A DNA stretch of 64,000 nucleotides from NCBI RefSeq assembly GCF_000334215.1, contig NZ_AMQY01000010.1, positions 172,077 to 236,076 on the forward strand, written 5' to 3'. The DNA comes from Vreelandella jeotgali Hwa (GTDB lineage Bacteria; Pseudomonadota; Gammaproteobacteria; Pseudomonadales; Halomonadaceae). Made by a program: the position numbers and the translations under genes. Positions within the stretch are counted from its first letter, which is position 1. Each line of letters starts with the position of its first letter. The notes under the pieces were generated by a model. The model was not told the origin of the DNA. It did no database searches and was given only the letters and a program-made list of their open reading frames with translations. Below are positions 57,740 to 64,000 of the stretch, in pieces.

Positions 57740-59630
57740 GGCGCGGTGTCTCCGTGAGCGCATCGGGAGCTGTCGACAGCGGCAGCGTCAGGGTAAAGCA
57801 GGCGCCGCCTTCCGGGCGGTTGGCAGCGTCGAGCCTGCCGTCGAGATCTTCCATGATACGCGCCGAGATCGACAGCCCCAGCCCCAGGCCGGCACCGGGC
57901 GCGCGGGTGGTGAAAAACGGCTCAAACACCTGGGCCATGTGGGCGTCGTCGATTCCCCGGCCGTTGTCGGCAATGCACAGCCGGGCGTACCCGTCGCGGG
58001 CCGTCAGACTGATGTTCAGGGCCGGCGCCGGCGTTTCCTGTACCGCCTGGAGGGCATTGCTGATCAGGTTGACGATAACCTGCTCCAGGCGCACCAGGTC
58101 GCCGTACACCCAGACCGGCGTCTCCGGCAGGTGCTGTTCCAGCCGGGTGTGGCCGTCATTCAGCCGGCTCTGGAAAAGCCGCAGGGCATACGCCAGGCAG
58201 GACTGCACGGTCAGGTGCTCGTGGTGTTCGCTGCTTTTGCGTGAGAATTGCCGCAGCTGCGCGCTGATTTCCGTCATGCGGTGGGTCAGCTCAATGATCT
58301 GTTCCAGGTTGGCGTCGGCCTGTTCCAGGCGCGCCAGGTCAATAAACCGCCGGGCATTCTCGCCGTAGGCGCGGATGGCCGCCAGCGGCTGGTTCAGCTC
58401 GTGGTTGATGCCGGCGGCCAGCTGGCCCAATACAGCGAGCTTGGCGGCCTGAATCAGTTCGTCCTGGGTCTGGCGCAGGTTGGCCTCGGCGCGGCGGCGC
58501 TCATCGATTTCCGCCGAGAGCTGCCGGTTGCTGGCGACCAGGTCCTGGGTGCGGCGCTCGACGCTGTCTTCGAGTTCGTCGCGTACCCGGGCCAGGGTGC
58601 GGCGTTCGCGTTCGGCAAAGGCTTCGCGCTCACGGCGCAGTCGCAGACGCTGCCAGGCAATGCCGCCGGCCAGCGCCACGACGCCGTACAGCCCACCGGC
58701 AAGCAGCGCGGCCAGCCACTGTGCCTGGATGACCGGCTTCAGCGGTTTGAGGATGTGCATCGTCCAACCGAATTCGGGCAGCGGGCGCCTGAGGCTCAGG
58801 TAGCGTCCGTCATCCAGCGGCGCCCGGTCAAAGCTGACAATGCGGCTGTTATCGCCGTCGTTCTGCTCGATGCGAATCCCCGACGGGTCGAGTGGCTCGT
58901 CGGCGTAGCGGCGGGTGGCCTTCAGCGCCTGGCGCTTGTCGTCGCTCAGCGGCTGGAGGGCGTTCAGGCGCAGTCCGGGGCGGCTGGCCATGAACACGAT
59001 ATTGTCGCGGTCGGTAACCAGAAATTCGGCGTTTTGCGCCGACCAGCCCTGTTCCACGTCGCCGAGTAATACCTTGACCACCACGACGCCTTCCGGGCGG
59101 GCATCCGGGGCGGTATGGTCCAGCCATACCGGGGCGGAAAAATAGTAGCCCCGGGCCAGCGACTGCGTGCCCAGCCCGTAAAAGCGACCCTCCCCGCCGG
59201 CGATGGCCTGCTTGTAATAGGGGCGAAAGGCGTAGCTTTCACCGATGAAGGTGTCGTCGCGGTGCCAGTTGCTGGCGGCGACGGTGGTGCCGTCGTGGTC
59301 CAGCAGGTAGACATCGGAGACTCCGGCGGTAAAGCGGAAGCGGTCCAGCTGCAGGTTGAGCGGCATGGCGTCGTGCTTTTCCGGCGCGGTCAGAAAGCGC
59401 TTGACGGTCTCGCGGGAGGCGAGCATCTGCGGCAGGTAGTCGTAGCGCAGCAGGTAGCCGCGCAGGTTGGCGGCGGACAGCCGCAGCTCGTTGCGGGCGT
59501 CATCGCGCAGGTTGTTCAACGCCTGTTCATGCGCCAGGCGGGCCGACTGCCAGATACACAGCACCAGACCCGCGAGCAGCAGGGCAATCGCCAGGCGTCG
59601 CTTGTGACGTGTGGGGCGCAGGTACTTCAT
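57732..59630 (-). CDS. dctB: Sensor histidine kinase, DctB-like
   Basis: This 632-residue membrane kinase has two transmembrane segments (about 12-30 and 305-326) around a periplasmic CACHE-type sensor with GESYAFRPYYKQAIAGGEGR and RGYYFSAPVW, as in C4-dicarboxylate sensor DctB. A coiled coil follows, then the phosphoacceptor His410 in GINHELNQPLAAIRAYGE and ATP-binding motifs DNGRGI and GLGLGLSISARIMED. It phosphorylates the adjacent DctD. Its ATG overlaps the stop codon of the GntR regulator (ATGA), which makes a three-gene regulatory operon. Confidence 0.9.
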   Translation of the reverse strand: MKYLRPTRHKRRLAIALLLAGLVLCIWQSARLAHEQALNNLRDDARNELRLSAANLRGYLLRYDYLPQMLASRETVKRFLTAPEKHDAMPLNLQLDRFRFTAGVSDVYLLDHDGTTVAASNWHRDDTFIGESYAFRPYYKQAIAGGEGRFYGLGTQSLARGYYFSAPVWLDHTAPDARPEGVVVVKVLLGDVEQGWSAQNAEFLVTDRDNIVFMASRPGLRLNALQPLSDDKRQALKATRRYADEPLDPSGIRIEQNDGDNSRIVSFDRAPLDDGRYLSLRRPLPEFGWTMHILKPLKPVIQAQWLAALLAGGLYGVVALAGGIAWQRLRLRREREAFAERERRTLARVRDELEDSVERRTQDLVASNRQLSAEIDERRRAEANLRQTQDELIQAAKLAVLGQLAAGINHELNQPLAAIRAYGENARRFIDLARLEQADANLEQIIELTHRMTEISAQLRQFSRKSSEHHEHLTVQSCLAYALRLFQSRLNDGHTRLEQHLPETPVWVYGDLVRLEQVIVNLISNALQAVQETPAPALNISLTARDGYARLCIADNGRGIDDAHMAQVFEPFFTTRAPGAGLGLGLSISARIMEDLDGRLDAANRPEGGACFTLTLPLSTAPDALTETPRHA

Positions 59631-60397
59631 GTTTGTGAGTGGGTGCCCTGAGCGCGGCGCAGCGAGCGTTGCGCACGGGTTTCCGCGCGGGCCATTTCCA
59701 TCAGGCCGTCTTCCACATAAGCGAGGTGTTCGTGGGCGTGGACACGGGCATCTTCCGCGCGGCCTTCGACAATCGCCTCCAGCAGGGTGCGATGCTGCTG
59801 CATCAGCTGGCGCCGCGAGCCGGGTTTGGCAAACAGGTAGGCCAGGTTTTCCACGATGCTTTGTTCCAGCAGGTGAAAAATCCCCCGCATGGTGTGCAGC
59901 AGCAGTACGTTATGTGCGGCTTCGGCAATGGCCAGGTGGAAGGCGGCGTCGAGCCGGGCTTCGCGGTCGGGATCATTGCCGGCAAAGCCGCTGTCGAGCG
60001 CTTCGAAGCGCTCGATCAGCGCGGCCTTGTCGGCGGGTGTGGAGCGCAGCGCTGCGTAGTAGGCAGAGAGCCCTTCCATGGCGTCACGAAACTCCAGCAG
60101 GTCAAGGTCAAACTCCTGGTGGCGGGAGAGCATGTCCAGCAGCGGGTCGGTGTAGCCGCCGTTGAGGGTGTCGTTGACGAAGGTGCCGCCGCCCTGGCGG
60201 CTGGACAGCAACCCGCGGGAAGCCAGTCGCTGAATGGCCTCGCGCAGCGACGGGCGCGATACGCCAAAGCGCTCTGCCAGCTTGCGCTCCGGCGGCAGGC
60301 GCTCGCCGGGTTTGAGGCTGCCCTCAAGAATCATGGCTTCCAGCCGTTCGGTAATCACATCGGCCAGGCGCGGCTGATGCAGCGAAGAACCTGACAT
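59627..60397 (-). CDS. GntR/FadR-family transcriptional regulator (LldR-like)
   Basis: A 256-residue regulator with an N-terminal winged helix (LPPERKLAERFGVSRPSLRE, QGGGTFVNDTL) and a FadR-type helical ligand domain (LEFRDAMEGLSAYYAALRST, HLAIAEAAHNVLLLHTMRG) that usually binds a metal and a carboxylate. Position next to lutABC and two TGGTnnnACCA operators indicate control of lactate use, like LldR. AGGGAG lies six bases before the ATG. It heads the operon with dctB and dctD, so it may also set the level of the dicarboxylate sensor pair. Confidence 0.88.
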   Translation of the reverse strand: MSGSSLHQPRLADVITERLEAMILEGSLKPGERLPPERKLAERFGVSRPSLREAIQRLASRGLLSSRQGGGTFVNDTLNGGYTDPLLDMLSRHQEFDLDLLEFRDAMEGLSAYYAALRSTPADKAALIERFEALDSGFAGNDPDREARLDAAFHLAIAEAAHNVLLLHTMRGIFHLLEQSIVENLAYLFAKPGSRRQLMQQHRTLLEAIVEGRAEDARVHAHEHLAYVEDGLMEMARAETRAQRSLRRAQGTHSQT

Positions 60398-60440
60398 GGC
60401 GGCTCCCTGTCGCGTTCGGTGGGTAATCCTGATGAATCGT

Positions 60441-60483
60441 AAATGGTCATACCAATTTTACGGGTGCCGGGTCCAGGAGGCAA
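60441..60483 (-). promoter_or_regulatory. Promoter and operator O1 of the gntR-dctB-dctD operon
   Basis: On the minus strand TTGCCT (60478-60483) and TAAAAT (60455-60460) are 17 bp apart. The operator AAATGGT-CAT-ACCAATT (60441-60457) overlaps the -10 box, with one mismatch between arms. This position suits negative autoregulation by the FadR-family protein. Confidence 0.7.
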
Positions 60484-60581
60484 GCGAAATGTCGAGTCGT
60501 AACTATAGGGTTCGGTGAGTGCGCTATCGGCAGCCCGAATTGACAGGGCCAGGATGCCTTATTATCGTTGTAGCAACTCAT

Positions 60582-60610
60582 TTGTTAATTGGTTTTACCA
60601 ATTTTATTCA
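60582..60610 (+). promoter_or_regulatory. Promoter and operator O2 of lutABC
   Basis: AATTGGT-TTT-ACCAATT (60587-60603) is a perfect palindrome of the PdhR/LldR type. It fills the spacer between TTGTTA (60582-60587) and TATTCA (60605-60610), 17 bp apart. Binding there would block polymerase. Centres of O1 and O2 are 146 bp apart, close to 14 helical turns, compatible with looping. Confidence 0.75.
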
Positions 60611-60645
60611 GACGCCGGATGCCTGCCCACCGGCCGGGAGCGCGC

Positions 60646-61401
60646 ATGACGCCCATCAAGCACTATCCGCCCAAGCCACGGAAAGTTTACTTTTATGGCA
60701 CCTGCCTGGTGGATATTTTTTATCCCGAAGCCGGGATGGACGCCATTCGCCTGCTGGAGCGCGAAGGCATCGAAGTGATCTTTCCCCGCGACCAGACCTG
60801 TTGCGGTCAGCCGGCCTATACGTCGGGGTATCACGATGAAGCGCGTCGCGTTGCCGAGGCGCAGCTGGCGCTGTTTCCCGACCCCTGGCCCATCGTGGTG
60901 CCGTCGGGCTCCTGCGGCGGCATGCTGCGGGTGCATTATCCCGATCTGCTGGCGGATACACCCTGGGCCGAGGCGGCTGAAGACGTGGCCGCGCGCACTT
61001 TCGAGCTGACCGAGTTTCTGCTGCATGTCTGTCATGTGAAGCTCGATGACCGGGGCGACCCCGAGCAGGTCGCCATGCACACCTCGTGCAGTGCCCGGCG
61101 CGAGATGGGGCTGGCGGAGACGGCACCGGCGCTGCTGGGTCAGTTGCAGAACGTCGAGCTGTCCGAGCAGGCCCGCGCCGCGGAGTGCTGCGGTTTCGGC
61201 GGCACCTTTGCGGTGCGCCATCCGGAAGTGTCCGGGGCGATGGTCGAAGACAAGGTGGATGCCATCGAGGCAACCGGCACCCGGCATTTCGTGACCTCCG
61301 ACTGCGGCTGCCTGATGAACATCCACGGCAATGCCGAGTATCGGCGCAGGGCGCTCGGCGGCGAACATATTGCCAGCTATCTATGGCGGAGAACGTCATG
61401 A
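60646..61401 (+). CDS. lutA: L-lactate utilization protein LutA (LldE), Fe-S subunit
   Basis: LutA (251 residues) is one of three subunits of the iron-sulfur L-lactate dehydrogenase that oxidises lactate to pyruvate. It carries the two cysteine-rich CCG motifs, RDQTCCGQPAYTSGY (Cys52-53) and AAECCGFGGTFAV (Cys181-182), plus SGSCGGML and SDCGCLMN. The ATG at 60646 has GGGAG six bases upstream; in-frame ATG 60619 lacks a site. Its stop overlaps the lutB start (ATGA). Confidence 0.93.
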   Translation: MTPIKHYPPKPRKVYFYGTCLVDIFYPEAGMDAIRLLEREGIEVIFPRDQTCCGQPAYTSGYHDEARRVAEAQLALFPDPWPIVVPSGSCGGMLRVHYPDLLADTPWAEAAEDVAARTFELTEFLLHVCHVKLDDRGDPEQVAMHTSCSARREMGLAETAPALLGQLQNVELSEQARAAECCGFGGTFAVRHPEVSGAMVEDKVDAIEATGTRHFVTSDCGCLMNIHGNAEYRRRALGGEHIASYLWRRTS

Positions 61402-62831
61402 GCGTCGAGACCTATAATCCCCGCGAGTTTCATCGCCAGGCGCACGATGCGCTGGGCAACCCGCAGATACGCGCCAACTTCCGCAGTGCCATGGACGGGT
61501 TGATGGACAAGCGCCGCGATGCGTTCAGCGACCAGGACGTGGAGCGCCTGCGCGATCTCGGGGCCAACATCCGCCGGCGCGCGCTGGCCAAACTGCCCGA
61601 TCTGCTCGAGCAGCTGGAGGCCAACTGTGAAGCCAACGGTATTCGCGTGCACTGGGCAACGGACGACGATGAGGCCTGCCGGGTCGTGCGCGACATCTGT
61701 GACCGGCACGGGGCCTGCTCGGTGATCAAGGGCAAGTCGATGGTGTCGGAAGAAATGCACCTCAACGAGCACCTTGAAGCAGCCGGTATCGAGTCGCTGG
61801 AGTCGGACCTGGGCGAATATCTGGTGCAGCTTAACGAGCAGACGCCCTCGCACATCATCATGCCGGCCATCCACCTGAATACCGATGAAATCTCCGGGAT
61901 TCTTCACGACAAGACCGGCACCGAGCGCACCCGTGACGTGGATACCATGACTGCCGCCGCCCGCAGTCAGCTGCGCGAGCGTTTTATGGCGGCCGACGTG
62001 GGGATTTCCGGCGTCAACTTTGCCGTGGCGGAAACCGGCACGCTGTGTCTGGTCGAAAACGAGGGCAATGGGCGCATGACCACCACGGTGCCGCCGGTGC
62101 ATGTGGCGGTTACCGGGATCGAAAAGGTGGTTGAGCATCTGCGCGATGTGCCGCCGCTGTATAGCCTGCTGACGCGTTCGGCAACCGGCCAGCATGTGAC
62201 GACCTATCTCAATATGATCAGCGCGCCGCGTCAGGCCGGCGAGCACGATGGCCCGGAAGAAGTGCACCTGGTGCTGGTGGATAACGGCCGTTCCAGCATC
62301 TACCAGGACGACGAGCTGCTCGATACGTTGCGCTGTATCCGCTGCGGCGCCTGCATGAATCACTGCCCGGTGTATAGCCGGGTAGGCGGGCATACCTACG
62401 GGACAACCTATCCCGGCCCCATCGGCAGTATTCTGATGCCGCACCTGATGGGGCTGGAAGATACCGGCGAACTGCCCAGCGCCTCCAGCCTGTGTGGCGC
62501 TTGCGGAGAGGTTTGCCCGGTCAGGATTCCCATTCCCGACCTGCTGGTCAGGCTCCGCCAGGAAGCCGTGGGCGAGGGGCGTGGCAACGTGCCCGGTGCC
62601 GGCGCCAAACGTAATAAAAAGGAGCTGGCGGCGTGGAAGAGCTGGCAATGGGCCGCCACCCATCCCGGGCTGTGGCGTAGCGGTCTGGCTGCCGCGGGCA
62701 GGTTTCGCGCGCTGATGCCGGCGAAGCTGGCGCCCTGGACGGATTGCCGAACACTGCCACGGCCGGCCAGAACGTCACTGCATACGCTGATCAAGCGCCG
62801 CCAGGCGCAACAGGGAGGTGAATCATCATGA
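61398..62831 (+). CDS. lutB: L-lactate utilization protein LutB (LldF), ferredoxin-type subunit
   Basis: LutB (477 residues) has an N-terminal LUD domain (VIKGKSMVSEEMHLNEHLEA, FAVAETGTLCLVENEGNGR) and a ferredoxin-like domain with RCIRCGACMNHCPVY (Cys313, 316, 319, 323) and LCGACGEVCPVRIPI (Cys366, 369, 373), giving [4Fe-4S] clusters for electron transfer. The start at 61398 overlaps lutA by four bases. A much longer frame upstream is a shadow of lutA. It overlaps lutC in the same way. Confidence 0.93.
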   Translation: MSVETYNPREFHRQAHDALGNPQIRANFRSAMDGLMDKRRDAFSDQDVERLRDLGANIRRRALAKLPDLLEQLEANCEANGIRVHWATDDDEACRVVRDICDRHGACSVIKGKSMVSEEMHLNEHLEAAGIESLESDLGEYLVQLNEQTPSHIIMPAIHLNTDEISGILHDKTGTERTRDVDTMTAAARSQLRERFMAADVGISGVNFAVAETGTLCLVENEGNGRMTTTVPPVHVAVTGIEKVVEHLRDVPPLYSLLTRSATGQHVTTYLNMISAPRQAGEHDGPEEVHLVLVDNGRSSIYQDDELLDTLRCIRCGACMNHCPVYSRVGGHTYGTTYPGPIGSILMPHLMGLEDTGELPSASSLCGACGEVCPVRIPIPDLLVRLRQEAVGEGRGNVPGAGAKRNKKELAAWKSWQWAATHPGLWRSGLAAAGRFRALMPAKLAPWTDCRTLPRPARTSLHTLIKRRQAQQGGESS

Positions 62832-63505
62832 CGGCCCGCGAGACGATCCTGGAACGCCTGCGCACCCGCACTGACGGTGCAATCCCCGTCCCCGAAAGTG
62901 ATTTCTCCATCATGTCCGGGCGTGATAGCGAGCTCGGCGCCGATCTTGAGCGCTTTGAGCAGCTGATTACATCAGTTCATGCCGAGGTAGTCCACACCTC
63001 CCGCTCGGGTTGGACACGAGCGCTGGCCGATATTCTGCATGACAGGCAGATCAAGCGACTGGCGCTGGGGCATGAGCACCCTGTGCCCAACGAGGCGCGT
63101 GCCGGCCTGGCCGACAGCGACATTGAGCTGGTGGATGCCACGCGGGATATCGAAGCCTGGCAGCGCGAGCAGTTTGACCGGGTCGATGCCGGTTTGACGT
63201 CTACTCGGGGCGCCATTGCCGAAACCGGCAGCCTCTGGCTGTGGCCAACGCCCGACGAGCCGCGCCGGCTGAGCCTGGTGCCTTCCATCCACATTGCCGT
63301 ACTCGATAGTGACGCCCTGGGCGCCACGCTGTTTGATGCCATCGAGGCGCACGGCTGGGCAGACTCCATGCCAACCAACGCCCTGTTGATTTCGGGGCCG
63401 AGCAAAACCGCCGACATTGAACAAACGCTGGCCTACGGCGTTCACGGTCCCAGGGCACTGGTGGTTATTGTGCGTCACGGGGAGCCGGCGCCCCTTCATC
63501 AATAG
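62828..63505 (+). CDS. lutC: L-lactate utilization protein LutC (LldG)
   Basis: LutC (225 residues) is the third subunit of the lactate oxidation complex and consists of one LUD (DUF162) domain. The segment GAIAETGSLWLWPTPDEPRR matches the LUD core, and NALLISGPSKTADIEQTLAY with GVHGPRALVVIV is typical of the C-terminus. Translation is coupled to lutB (ATGA). No lactate permease gene is adjacent. Its TAG stop lies in the first unit of a short tandem repeat. Confidence 0.92.
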   Translation: MTARETILERLRTRTDGAIPVPESDFSIMSGRDSELGADLERFEQLITSVHAEVVHTSRSGWTRALADILHDRQIKRLALGHEHPVPNEARAGLADSDIELVDATRDIEAWQREQFDRVDAGLTSTRGAIAETGSLWLWPTPDEPRRLSLVPSIHIAVLDSDALGATLFDAIEAHGWADSMPTNALLISGPSKTADIEQTLAYGVHGPRALVVIVRHGEPAPLHQ

Positions 63506-63540
63506 ACGTATCAATCAATAGACGCATCAATAATAGGCGT
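63498..63540. repeat. 12-16-bp tandem repeat starting in the lutC stop codon
   Basis: ATCAATAGACGT (63498-63509), ATCAATCAATAGACGC (63510-63525) and ATCAATAATAGGCGT (63526-63540) are adjacent. The first unit contains the lutC stop codon. Confidence 0.8.
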
Positions 63541-63656
63541 ATTGGGGCGGCAGTCGTGTTGGAGCGGAATCGTCCTGGAATGACAGTTGTTTTGAAGCGG
63601 TCGAGGTATTGGCAAATCTGAAACAGGTGCCGCCACAACTTTTTTGCCGGCGGCTG

Positions 63657-63685
63657 TTGCCAACCACCTCCACAGCCCTTATAGT
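63657..63685 (+). promoter_or_regulatory. Upstream rRNA operon promoter (P1)
   Basis: TTGCCA (63657-63662) and TATAGT (63680-63685) are 17 bp apart. A T-run (CTTTTTT) about 15 bp upstream of the -35 may be part of an UP element. The discriminator ACGCATCCG is GC rich, as expected for stringently controlled rRNA promoters. Confidence 0.65.
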
Positions 63686-63796
63686 ACGCATCCGCTGCCG
63701 CCGACGCCCCGCGTTGCCGGCGGTTCAGGGCCCGAAAAAGCCTTGCCTGTCAGTCGGTTACGCGATGTCTTGGTTTGATTTTATTTTTCATCGTCA

Positions 63797-63824
63797 TTGA
63801 CAGGAAGTTGAAGGGGTGTAGAAT
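63797..63824 (+). promoter_or_regulatory. Downstream rRNA operon promoter (P2)
   Basis: TTGACA (63797-63802) and TAGAAT (63819-63824) are 16 bp apart. The sequence just upstream (TTTTATTTTTCATCG) is A/T rich, like an UP element. The discriminator ACGCCCTCC is GC rich. Transcription should start near 63831. Confidence 0.8.
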
Positions 63825-63858
63825 ACGCCCTCCTCGCAGCCGACACGGCCCGCGAGAC

Positions 63859-64000
63859 GCTCTTTAACAAGTTGATCAGGTAATTCATGTGGGCGCTTGC
63901 CGGTGTGGGTGACAAATCACCCAATATCAAGGCAAGCGACTCGTCAGGATTCGGTGCGCTGCTGTTTTCAGCAGTCATGGAATCCGTTTGAGATACGTTT
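63859..64000 (+). promoter_or_regulatory. rRNA leader with boxA and pre-16S processing stem (partial)
   Basis: GCTCTTTAACAA (63859-63870) is the boxA antitermination element bound by NusB-NusE. CGCTTGCC (63894-63901) pairs with GGCAAGCG (63931-63938), with an inner GGGTGA-CAAA-TCACCC hairpin (63907-63922). Such stems are typical of pre-16S leaders. The mature 16S rRNA should begin beyond the window edge. Confidence 0.9.

Noticed and set aside
61086..61397. Long N-terminal frame of lutB
   Set aside because: It overlaps most of lutA's 3' half in another frame; the family N-terminus MSVETYNP starts at 61398.

Overview
The window reads as the chromosome of a GC-rich gammaproteobacterium. The ribosomal gene order, the TPP-riboswitch thiM-thiE pair, the lutABC operon, the TAXI-type TRAP transporter and the rRNA leader at the right end fit a Halomonas-like member of the Halomonadaceae. 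That placement is inferred from gene content and protein similarity recalled from family knowledge, not from a database search.

Left third (1-20900): the end of rpoC, then the str operon (rpsL, rpsG, fusA, tuf), the S10 operon (rpsJ to rpsQ), the spc operon (rplN to rpmJ) and the alpha operon (rpsM to rplQ), all on the + strand. Good sigma-70 promoters sit ahead of rpsL, rpsJ (perfect TTGACA-N17-TATAAT) and rpsM. Intrinsic terminators follow tuf and rplQ. Several intercistronic gaps carry strong perfect stem-loops, three of which overlap the -35 box of the next promoter.

Middle (20900-28350): a SPOR-domain D-Ala-D-Ala carboxypeptidase, a DMT-family exporter, thiM-thiE under a TPP riboswitch, glyoxalase I, and a zinc/manganese-type ABC importer whose ATPase gene is translationally coupled to a 60-residue membrane peptide.

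Defence island (28548-38869): a complete type I-E CRISPR-Cas locus (cas3, cse1/cas8e, cse2, cas7, cas5, cas6e, cas1, cas2), an AT-rich leader and a 20-repeat, 19-spacer array with exact 61-bp period. The oldest repeats differ in the hairpin loop (ACCT, then ACCC, then ACTC), recording stepwise replacement of the repeat. cse1 carries a (GATGCC)4(AAGGCC)11 in-frame microsatellite.

Right third (39006-64000): glnA, a DUF4124 protein, a frameshifted ChaN-like gene, a YqiA-like esterase, a GIY-YIG protein, pncB, an AEC permease, metF, a TAXI TRAP transporter with a good sigma-54 promoter, a YheV-like zinc ribbon gene with prlC, an NSS symporter, a gamma-carbonic anhydrase homologue, a YdjM-like membrane protein, then a GntR regulator-dctB-dctD operon divergent from lutABC. 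Two GntR-type operators (TGGTnnnACCA) 146 bp apart each overlap one of the two divergent promoters. The window ends in tandem promoters and the boxA leader of an rRNA operon whose 16S gene lies beyond the edge.

A recurrent, unexplained feature is a set of unrelated short tandem repeats (6-21 bp units) outside the ribosomal cluster. Most lie at gene boundaries; several end in the Shine-Dalgarno sequence of the next gene or begin in the stop codon of the previous one.
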